Notes under the pieces: generated by a model | The model's input: only the letters and a program-made list of their open reading frames with translations | Database searches by the model: none | What the model was told of the DNA's origin: nothing | Shown here: piece after piece, positions 1 to 5,241 of the stretch | How the letters are laid out: each line of letters starts with the position of its first letter | How positions within the stretch are numbered: position 1 is the stretch's first letter | From: Phycisphaerae bacterium | Lineage (GTDB): Bacteria; Planctomycetota; Phycisphaerae; UBA1845; PWPN01 | Assembly (NCBI GenBank): GCA_026647385.1 | Contig: JAPKGY010000233.1 | Coordinates: forward strand, 1 to 5,887 | Direction of reading: 5' to 3' | DNA: 5,887 nucleotides | Position numbers and translations under genes: made by a program

Positions 1-14
1 CAGCACGCTCAAGC

Positions 15-326
15 TCACGCTGGCTTACCTGGGCGGCACACCCGAACGCACGAGCCGCACCCTCGGCACGGGAACGCCCCGCGGTAGACGGCCCCCAACT
101 CGTCCTTCCGCATCGCGGAGGCCGGACACGCCGCCACACACGGAGCGTCCGCGCACTGTCGGCAGACGGCGGGCAGCATCGCCGCCCCCAGGCGGGCAAA
201 GTGCACCGCCGGCAGGCCGTGATGTCCGTAAAAGCACGCCGCCGCGCAACCGCGACATTCGATGCAGCGGTCGAGATTGACCGCCACGCGCTTTCTGATC
301 TCATGGGCGACGGCCACCGTGGGCAT
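15..326 (-). CDS. Short 4Fe-4S polyferredoxin (HycB/HydN/DmsB-like), possibly C-terminally truncated
   Basis: A 103-residue iron-sulfur protein, probably carrying electrons between subunits of the complex encoded upstream. Three cysteine motifs are visible: C21-x2-C24-x2-C27-x3-C31, C55-x2-C58-x4-C63-x3-C67-P, and C87-x2-C90-x2-C93-x3-C97. The order and spacing match motifs I to III of the four-motif HycB/HydN/DmsB family. In that family motif I pairs with IV and motif II with III to hold clusters. Motif IV is absent: the frame stops six residues after C97, and C97 is followed by Arg instead of the usual Pro. The protein is therefore short for its family, and either a real truncation or a frameshift is possible. 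The start is the ATG at 326, one base after the stop of the upstream gene, with AGGAG 7 nt away; a nearer ATG is out of frame. The iron-sulfur identity is secure, the exact partner is not. Confidence 0.82.
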   Translation of the reverse strand: MPTVAVAHEIRKRVAVNLDRCIECRGCAAACFYGHHGLPAVHFARLGAAMLPAVCRQCADAPCVAACPASAMRKDELGAVYRGAFPCRGCGSCVRVCRPGKPA

Positions 327-327
327 G

Positions 328-2145
328 TCATGTCTCCTGTGAACCCGCCATCGGCGCGGGCTCCACCCGGACCCCGATCGTCCCCGAATGCGTCGGCTCG
401 TCCGCGTGGTCAAATCGCCATGACGCCAGCCGACGCACCTCGGAAAAGCAGCCGCTGACCGCAAGCCAGCCTGCCGGGGCCGCCCTGGGCGACCGCTCCG
501 CCAGACAGCCGCCGACTTCAGGTTGATCCCTCGCCACCGCCAGCCGAACCAGCGCCTCTCTGTCCTTGTCCACAAGCTTGACGATCTGTCCCGCCTTCAT
601 ACCCATGGTCGCCGCATCAGCGGGTGAAACGTGTAGCTCCGGCAGAACCTTGGACGCCTTGATCCACCGCGCATGCCGAGTCATCTGGCCGTCGAAGTAC
701 TGGACGGGGTCCGCGATCAGGACCACCGGCCAACCGCCGTTGCCGTTCAGTATCGGCGCCGATGGCACTTCGAGGCTTGAGCCGCCGACACGTGACATGA
801 GGTCTTCGTCACGGATGGCCGGTGTGCAAACCTTCTCCGGCCGATGCTCGCTGCCGCGAGCGGCCTCTTCCGTTGCCAGATCGCCGAACAGATCGCGTAC
901 GCTCAGCGCACCGGTCGGCGGTGCCATCAAAGGATCGACCCGGTGCCGCTGGCCGTCGGCAAATACATAGGTGCCCCCGACTTCCGCGCCCGGGATGGCC
1001 ATCGGGACGATCCAGTCCGCCCAGCGGTCGTCGAAGGGAGGAAACGCGCCGGCGAAGATAACCTCTCGGGATCTCTTTACCGCCGGCTGCCAGCCCCCTT
1101 GCGGATAACCGCTGCTCGGATCAAAGCCGATGACCAGCAAGAGGTCGTTCGGTTCACCTTCACCTTCGTTGCAGTTCTCCGCCCAACTGGCGATCCCGTG
1201 CTGCCGCGCGTAGCGCGAAACCGCCAGCGCGTTGGCGGAGCCGGTCAACACGGATGCCATGCCTTTTCGCTGCTTGACCCATCCGGCGGCGGTCGCCGAC
1301 AACGCTCGCCATCGCTCCGCGCTTCCGGAGGCCGGCGCGATAACGACAGCGGGGTGATGCGCCGACCGTAACTGCTCAGCCGCCCGGTCGATGCGCTCTG
1401 CCTGCACCCCGCTGTCATGAATGATCCGCCGCAGCAGGCTCTGTTCGGGCAGGCTCATGCGTGCAGCGTCGAGTCCGGCCGATACCACCACCGCCGTCAC
1501 GACCCAGTACTCATATCCCGGACGGCACAGCAGTTTGTGTTGTGCGAAGCCGCCCACCACGCCTGGGGCGGAGTCGATCACGACCATCGGCGTGTCGGCT
1601 CGCTCCCGGCCCCAACGCATCAGACGGGAGGCGGTGGGCGGATGCGTCGCCAGGGGGTTACCCACAACCAGAAAAGCATCCGCCAACGGCCAGAAACTCG
1701 GCGCGGTCTGCGGAACCCCGCCGATGTCAAGCCCCTCCACGGCGCCGAGTTCGTGAGGGGGGAGGTGTACCAACAGACGGGTCGGCCCGTCCCGGCGAAG
1801 GCAGTAAGCATGCGCCGCCGCGAGATCCTCGACGGCCACGTTTCCATCGAGCCAGACGACCAGTCGACCGCCCCCGTCCGCTCGTCGCCGGAGACGCTCC
1901 GCGAGGCCGCGCAGTACCTCCGAGGTCCGAACCTCTCCGGATCGTCCCTTCGCCCGGTAAACGCGTGCCGGCTGACCGAGAAGGTCGCCCAGCATCTGCC
2001 CTCGTGCGCACATCCGACCGTTCTGGTCGCACGTCGGAACCGGGCGCCAGGAGCGGAGTGCATACTCCTCGAGTTGCACTTCGCAGCCCAGGCTGCACAG
2101 CGTGCATCTGCCCACCGGTGTTCTTCCGCGTGTTTCAAAAGACAT
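328..2145 (-). CDS. Molybdopterin-oxidoreductase homologue, formylmethanofuran dehydrogenase subunit B (FwdB)-like, lacking the catalytic Cys/Sec
   Basis: A 605-residue member of the bis-MGD molybdo/tungsto-oxidoreductase superfamily. The N-terminal [4Fe-4S] motif is C14-x2-C17-x3-C21-x24-C46, ending in CARGQ. A domain with GNPLATHPPTASRL (162-175) and then VIDSAP and RPGYEYW resembles the FwdB pattern of NP-x3-HP, a DPR-like strand and PG-x-DYE. Residues 376-403 (ADWIVPMAIPGAEVGGT, then DGQRHR) match the conserved ADvviP-GvE-GT-DG stretch of FwdB. A C-terminal dinucleotide-binding-type barrel starts near LHVSPADAATMGMKAGQIV (504-522). FwdB and formate dehydrogenase carry the metal-binding Cys/Sec about 33-36 residues before the NP motif; here residues 121-149 contain no Cys, Ser or in-frame TGA. 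It may thus be a non-catalytic scaffold like NuoG or FhcB, or use another ligand. The ATG at 2145 overlaps the upstream stop by 11 bp and has AAGGAC 7 nt before it; an in-frame ATG at 2169 has no such site. The superfamily is well supported; substrate and cofactor are unknown. Confidence 0.85.
   Translation of the reverse strand: MSFETRGRTPVGRCTLCSLGCEVQLEEYALRSWRPVPTCDQNGRMCARGQMLGDLLGQPARVYRAKGRSGEVRTSEVLRGLAERLRRRADGGGRLVVWLDGNVAVEDLAAAHAYCLRRDGPTRLLVHLPPHELGAVEGLDIGGVPQTAPSFWPLADAFLVVGNPLATHPPTASRLMRWGRERADTPMVVIDSAPGVVGGFAQHKLLCRPGYEYWVVTAVVVSAGLDAARMSLPEQSLLRRIIHDSGVQAERIDRAAEQLRSAHHPAVVIAPASGSAERWRALSATAAGWVKQRKGMASVLTGSANALAVSRYARQHGIASWAENCNEGEGEPNDLLLVIGFDPSSGYPQGGWQPAVKRSREVIFAGAFPPFDDRWADWIVPMAIPGAEVGGTYVFADGQRHRVDPLMAPPTGALSVRDLFGDLATEEAARGSEHRPEKVCTPAIRDEDLMSRVGGSSLEVPSAPILNGNGGWPVVLIADPVQYFDGQMTRHARWIKASKVLPELHVSPADAATMGMKAGQIVKLVDKDREALVRLAVARDQPEVGGCLAERSPRAAPAGWLAVSGCFSEVRRLASWRFDHADEPTHSGTIGVRVEPAPMAGSQET
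334..338 (-). promoter_or_regulatory. Ribosome binding site of the polyferredoxin gene
   Basis: AGGAG on the minus strand, 7 nt before the ATG at 326. It lies inside the last codons of the upstream gene and picks this ATG over the out-of-frame ATG five bases nearer to it. Confidence 0.65.
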
Positions 2146-2965
2146 GGGCGAAGTCCTTGATCTTCGCATAACAGATGTCCGGGCCGTCGCGACACAGGTA
2201 ATACGGTCCGATGCTGCAACGGCCGCACTTGCCGATGCCGCAACTCATCCGCCGATTCATGGACAGGATGATCTGGTCCGGCGAAAACCCGTTCCGCAGC
2301 AACGCGGAAGTGACGTATTTCAGCATCACCTCCGGGCCGCACGAAACCACGATGGTGTCTTCGATCGGGGTGTCGATCGTCTCCAGTAGGGTCGTGACCA
2401 CACCCACATGTCCGACCCAGGCCGGCTCCGGGGCATCGATCGTGCAGGCCATACTCACCTTCGCCCGCCCGGCCCAGTCGTCGTACGAAGATCGGTAAAG
2501 AAGCTCCCGGCTTTCCCTTGCCCCGTACCGGATGGCCATGCTGCGTATGCGATCCATATGACCGAACAGGGCGTAAATCAGCGATCTCAGGGGGGCGAGT
2601 CCGCAGCCCCCGCCCACGATCAGAACGTGTTTGTCCTCGAACTCATCGAGCGGATAACCCACGCCAAACGGCCCGCGCAGACCAATCGGGTCGCCGGCCT
2701 TCAGGGTGTGCATGACTTCCGTGACCCGCCCCGTTCGAATGACCGTGAACGCCAGGCGCTCGGGGTGGGCGGGGTCGCTCGACGGCGTGAAGGGCGACTC
2801 GCCGATTCCCGGCACGGTGACCTGTGCGAACTGGCCCGCCCGGAAAGCGAACGGCCGGGGCGGCTCGACCACGAACGTTTTGATGGTCGGCGTTTCCTCG
2901 ATCACATCGACCAACGGGGTCGCCGACGGCCGGTACGGGTTTGTCGCAATCGGGCCGAGGATCAC
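2135..2965 (-). CDS. FAD/NAD(P)-binding oxidoreductase with [2Fe-2S] centre, HydG/AsrB-like (sulfhydrogenase gamma subunit family)
   Basis: A 276-residue ferredoxin-reductase-type flavoprotein that passes electrons between NAD(P)H and iron-sulfur subunits. The N-terminal beta-barrel FAD domain includes FRAGQFAQVTVPGIGESPF (41-59), with GESPFTPSS as the flavin-binding stretch, and LRGPFGVGYPL (96-106). The NAD(P) domain begins HVLIVGGGCGLAPLRSL (113-129) and carries a later VVSCGPEVM. The C-terminus has C242-x4-C247-x2-C250-x7-C258, the [2Fe-2S] pattern shared with PyrK and HydG. Length and domain order fit the gamma subunit of group 3b hydrogenases and AsrB. The start is a GTG that overlaps the upstream TGA in a GTGA quartet, with GGGAGG 7 nt before it. 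The frame is open further upstream, but that part only shadows the preceding gene. Preference for NADH or NADPH cannot be read here. The partner enzyme is inferred from neighbours only. Confidence 0.93.
   Translation of the reverse strand: MILGPIATNPYRPSATPLVDVIEETPTIKTFVVEPPRPFAFRAGQFAQVTVPGIGESPFTPSSDPAHPERLAFTVIRTGRVTEVMHTLKAGDPIGLRGPFGVGYPLDEFEDKHVLIVGGGCGLAPLRSLIYALFGHMDRIRSMAIRYGARESRELLYRSSYDDWAGRAKVSMACTIDAPEPAWVGHVGVVTTLLETIDTPIEDTIVVSCGPEVMLKYVTSALLRNGFSPDQIILSMNRRMSCGIGKCGRCSIGPYYLCRDGPDICYAKIKDFAHVF
2153..2158 (-). promoter_or_regulatory. Ribosome binding site of the FwdB-like gene
   Basis: AAGGAC on the minus strand, 7 nt before the ATG at 2145, inside the 3' end of the reductase gene. 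It favours this start over the longer in-frame ATG at 2169, which has nothing comparable upstream. Confidence 0.6.
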
Positions 2966-4008
2966 GCGGACACCTCCCGGATCACATCCCGCAAATCGAT
3001 TTGCCCCGGACAGGCCTCGATGCATCTCCCGCAGCCCACGCAGCCGGTCATTTCCCACTGCCGAGGCGACCAGAGGTACTTGTGCAAGAATCGGTTCGCA
3101 AAACGGGAGCGAAACCGCGATCGCGGATTGGGTTTCACGTCCGGTCCGCCCGCCATCCGTGAGTAACCGCTGAAAACGCAACTGTCCCAGGCCCTGCCGC
3201 GTTCAAAGGAACCTTCGCCGATGCGCTGATCGAACAGGTAGAAACAATGACAGGTCGGGCAGATTTGCGTGCACGCGCCGCATTCCACGCAGCCTTGACC
3301 CAATCGGTCCCAGATCGAGGCATCCTCCGCCGCAGCCAACGCCTCCGTCGGCGATCGCCGCGGCGCATGAATCGCGTTGGCCTGCTCCAATCGTTCGACG
3401 GCTTGCCGGCGTTGCTCATCCCGTCGTGCGAGTTGGTCTTCATCCGCCTCGCGCCGACCCGTACCCGTCTGGTCCAACAGGGCGTTTCCCTTTTCAGACC
3501 CCGCTTCCGCGATGAACACGCCGTCGAGCGGGGTAAGGTTCACGTCGAACCCCTCAGTCGCATAAGGCCTGCCCCCCGCAAGATTGCAGAAGCAGGTAGA
3601 GTGAGGCTGAACGCAATCGATCGATACGAACGTTTGGCGACGGCGATGCGAGAGGTAAAAGGGGTCCTCTTGCGGCGGCGAGCCGAAAACACGGTCGAGA
3701 TACTCGACCGCCCCCAATTCGCACGCCCGAATCCCCACGACCAGCGTGTCCGGCTCCTCGGCCGAGTCCGCCGGGACGCCCTGCTCCGGATACCGTGCCA
3801 GGGCTTCAGTGGGCGGGAAGCAGAATGACTTCACCGACGAAGGGCCGCGAGGAAGGCTCAGGGCCGACAGATCCAGGGCGTTCCCATCCGGCCAGATCCT
3901 GCCGAAGTCCGGCCCCATGCCCTTGAGCATCGGGGCGTATCGTCGGTCAAAGCCGGGCGCGCCCAACAGCGCGCGCAGGGCATTTGAGGTGAGACACCAT
4001 CCGGCCAT
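2962..4008 (-). CDS. 4Fe-4S dicluster electron-transfer subunit, HydB/AsrA-like (sulfhydrogenase beta subunit family)
   Basis: A 348-residue iron-sulfur subunit that in group 3b [NiFe] hydrogenases and AsrABC relays electrons between the flavoprotein subunit and the catalytic subunits. Family signatures run in order: VGIRACELGAVEYLDRVF (91-108); the DPFYLSHRRR-to-CFCNLAGGRPY stretch (115-149) with its CFC; FDVNLTPLDGVFIAEAGSEKG (154-174); then ferredoxin motif C240-x2-C243-x2-C246-x3-C250-P with a following CHC (253-255); and a second motif C323-x2-C326-x2-C329-x3-C333-P near the end. Residues 185-235 are charged and probably helical. Length is typical. It is the first gene of the operon and overlaps the HydG-like gene by 4 bp. 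The ATG at 4008 is chosen because GGGAGG lies 7 nt upstream; a GTG at 4023 would add five residues but overlaps that site. Cytoplasmic, with no signal peptide. Assignment to the family is strong; membership in a hydrogenase is not shown. Confidence 0.92.
   Translation of the reverse strand: MAGWCLTSNALRALLGAPGFDRRYAPMLKGMGPDFGRIWPDGNALDLSALSLPRGPSSVKSFCFPPTEALARYPEQGVPADSAEEPDTLVVGIRACELGAVEYLDRVFGSPPQEDPFYLSHRRRQTFVSIDCVQPHSTCFCNLAGGRPYATEGFDVNLTPLDGVFIAEAGSEKGNALLDQTGTGRREADEDQLARRDEQRRQAVERLEQANAIHAPRRSPTEALAAAEDASIWDRLGQGCVECGACTQICPTCHCFYLFDQRIGEGSFERGRAWDSCVFSGYSRMAGGPDVKPNPRSRFRSRFANRFLHKYLWSPRQWEMTGCVGCGRCIEACPGQIDLRDVIREVSA
2973..2978 (-). promoter_or_regulatory. Ribosome binding site of the HydG-like gene
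   Basis: GGGAGG on the minus strand, 7 nt before the GTG at 2965 that overlaps the preceding stop codon. It decides the start, because the reading frame stays open for 216 more bases upstream. Confidence 0.7.
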
Positions 4009-4015
4009 GGGGCGG

Positions 4016-4021
4016 CCTCCC
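4016..4021 (-). promoter_or_regulatory. Ribosome binding site of the HydB-like gene, next to a small hairpin
   Basis: GGGAGG on the minus strand, 7 nt before the ATG at 4008. Directly upstream, positions 4021-4036 can form a 5-bp stem (CACGG/CCGTG with a 6-nt loop) whose 3' arm shares one G with this site. The pairing is short, so an effect on translation is only possible. Confidence 0.6.
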
Positions 4022-4177
4022 ACGGCGAAAACCGTGCATCAACTGAAGAAGTTAACTGCTTCGCCCCAGAACTGAGGGCACGTGTATTGGGTTGGCGCAA
4101 CGCATAACCACGCTGCACCCCGTTCACCCTCTGTCTACTCAAGAGGTGCTTAGAACGATGATCGGTTCGACGTTTAC

Positions 4178-4206
4178 AGTATACGTGATTTTTTTCACAA
4201 AGTCAA
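4178..4206 (-). promoter_or_regulatory. Sigma70-type promoter of the redox operon with a palindromic operator filling the spacer
   Basis: On the minus strand, TTGACT (4206-4201) and TATACT (4183-4178) each match 5 of 6 consensus bases and are separated by exactly 17 nt. The spacer, TTGTGAAAAAAATCACG, is itself an imperfect palindrome (TGTGA-N6-TCACG). It resembles the Rex operator (TTGTGAA-N4-TTCACAA) in its left half and the CRP/FNR-family site (TGTGA-N6-TCACA) at 9 of 10 fixed bases. A protein bound there would block RNA polymerase, so repression is expected. The predicted start is near 4171, giving a leader of about 163 nt. Promoter geometry is seen directly; the regulator is inferred. Confidence 0.7.
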
Positions 4207-4265
4207 GCAGGGCACGTGATTTTTTTCACAATGTCAAGCAGGGCACGTGATTTTTTCACAATGTC
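4183..4265 (-). repeat. Tandem 31-bp repeat of -35 element plus operator-like palindrome, 2.7 copies
   Basis: Units start at 4183, 4214 and 4245. Read on the minus strand, each contains TTGACA or TTGACT, the TTGTGA..TCACG palindrome, and an 8-nt tail (TGCCCTGC in the upstream copies). The first two units differ at only one position. The third (4245-4265) has one T fewer in the run, shortening its palindrome by a base, and degenerates after TGTC. The 31-bp period is close to three helical turns, so bound proteins would face the same side of the DNA. Only the unit nearest the operon is followed by a -10 hexamer. There are no spacers between units, so this is not a CRISPR array. Confidence 0.85.
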
Positions 4266-4460
4266 GAACTCGGCCGCGACTCCTGGCCCTTTCGGCGATG
4301 CCTGCACCCTGTCCCGACACGAGACCACCCTCCCTGCGGCGGGCCCGTTCAGTCGGGGCGAGACGTGCTGATAGTAAACCACGACCGGGCAAGGGGCCCG
4401 TCTTCGCCTTCACCTGGGGGCCGGGCGGCGTGATCGAGGTGGCGTGAGGCTCTGGGAGAG
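4266..4460. other. Intergenic stretch without a clear gene
   Basis: No convincing gene, RNA or mobile element is seen here. Short open frames exist on both strands but lack family motifs and a ribosome binding site. One detail: on the plus strand, codons from 4385 to the TGA at 4445-4447 all end in G or C and read as GKGPVFAFTWGPGGVIEVA near the end. That could be the leftover C-terminus of a lost plus-strand gene, or chance in GC-rich DNA. Confidence 0.5.
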
Positions 4461-4499
4461 CGCTTCGGCAGATATCTGCCGAAGCGGATACCATTTTTT
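4461..4499. terminator. Perfect 26-bp palindrome with a T-run, candidate transcription terminator
   Basis: Positions 4461-4486 form a perfect inverted repeat with 13-nt arms (CGCTTCGGCAGAT and its complement), able to fold as an 11-bp GC-rich stem with a 4-nt loop. On the plus strand a run of six T follows at 4494-4499, 7 nt after the stem. On the minus strand the stem lies 38 bp past the lipoprotein stop but is followed by CTCTCCC, not a U-run. It therefore sits where a terminator for the lipoprotein gene is expected, yet its T-run faces the other way. A palindromic protein-binding site is an alternative. Confidence 0.5.
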
Positions 4500-4524
4500 A
4501 GCTGAGAAGCCGTCAAGGTCTGGG

Positions 4525-5145
4525 TCAGTTACACAGGTTCCTCGATGCCTGCGACGCCATTGTGTCTTGCTGGGGACCCGTCTTGAGTGCGGCGGCATCC
4601 GGGTGCCCTTGCGGTCCTGCCGGTTGTGAACCCTGTCTGCCCTGCGGGTCGGAGCCAAAAACCAGGCATCCCTCCGCAAGGACCACTGAAGGTTTGCCAA
4701 GGTGTTCGGCCTCCTCTGCCCGGAAGCAGATGTCCGCCAAATAATCACTCCCCCCTGGGTCACCTTTTTGCCAGAGTTCAACAGCTTGCAAAGCCACATG
4801 TTGCAGCGCGGCAGGGGAAAAGCAAATGCGGCTCGTAACGCCCTCGAACATCCGGATGGCGCCGAAAGCCTCGTGGTATTCGTAATAGGGCGAACGAGGC
4901 ATTAGCCAGTAGAAGGTGCTTATCTTGCGCCATTCCGCCTGGGCGCGTTTCACCTGATCCCCGGGTAAGGCCTTGGTTATTGCAGTGTCGTGGGTCGCTG
5001 AGCAAACGGGCAGGAACGCCACGTAGGTCGTCGTCTTGATTCTGCCCGTGTGTATGTCGAGGTCCTGATGGCGACTCATTACATCCAAGGAGCAACCCGA
5101 GGGGAGCGCAACTATCAGGAGAAGCCATGTGGTCTTCCGCCGCAT
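4525..5145 (-). CDS. Putative lipoprotein of unknown family downstream of an RHS protein
   Basis: A 206-residue protein that I do not recognise. The N-terminus has RRK, a hydrophobic stretch (residues 7-15) and LPSGC with C18, which fits a signal peptidase II lipobox, so export and lipid anchoring are likely. The mature part has scattered cysteines (C48, C108, C140, C160, C205) and an aromatic segment (FYWLMPRSPYYEYHEAF, 78-94). Residues 165-206 are rich in Gly, Gln, Pro and Ser and are probably disordered. The ATG at 5145 is chosen because AAGGAG lies 7 nt upstream; a GTG one codon earlier would be only 4 nt away. It follows the RHS gene by 98 bp on the same strand, the usual place for an immunity or accessory gene, but nothing in the sequence proves that role. 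Confidence 0.7.
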   Translation of the reverse strand: MRRKTTWLLLIVALPSGCSLDVMSRHQDLDIHTGRIKTTTYVAFLPVCSATHDTAITKALPGDQVKRAQAEWRKISTFYWLMPRSPYYEYHEAFGAIRMFEGVTSRICFSPAALQHVALQAVELWQKGDPGGSDYLADICFRAEEAEHLGKPSVVLAEGCLVFGSDPQGRQGSQPAGPQGHPDAAALKTGPQQDTMASQASRNLCN

Positions 5146-5152
5146 CACTCTT

Positions 5153-5158
5153 CTCCTT
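5153..5158 (-). promoter_or_regulatory. Ribosome binding site of the lipoprotein gene
   Basis: AAGGAG on the minus strand, 7 nt before the ATG at 5145. It selects this ATG over the adjacent in-frame GTG at 5148. Confidence 0.7.
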
Positions 5159-5241
5159 TCGCCTTGCCCCCATAGCGATTGTGCGATCTGGCACTGCTCG
5201 GCACCGCCCGAAGCAAGCCGGCTGACGTCATGTGCTCCAAA

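Noticed and set aside
1700..1800. Selenocysteine at the catalytic position of the FwdB-like protein
   Set aside because: There is no in-frame TGA in this region of the minus-strand gene, so Sec is not hidden here.
1417..2160. Long plus-strand open frames opposite the FwdB-like gene
   Set aside because: They are antisense shadows in GC-rich coding DNA, with no family motifs and arginine/proline-rich composition.
2966..3181. N-terminal extension of the HydG-like reading frame up to 3181
   Set aside because: The translation there has no family similarity and lies over the second ferredoxin motif of the HydB-like gene in another frame. The GTG at 2965 has a good ribosome binding site and gives the family length.
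4184..4200. GTGA-T-run-TCAC considered as a rho-independent terminator
   Set aside because: The stem would be only 4-5 bp with a homopolymer loop and no following U-run. Its exact fit as a 17-nt promoter spacer explains it better.
4183..4265. Short regular repeats considered as a CRISPR array
   Set aside because: The units abut with no unique spacers, there are only 2.7 copies, and each holds a promoter element. This is a tandem repeat.
5146..5241. Separate promoter or terminator between the RHS gene and the lipoprotein gene
   Set aside because: Apart from the ribosome binding site, no convincing -35/-10 pair or hairpin with U-run could be seen in this short gap.
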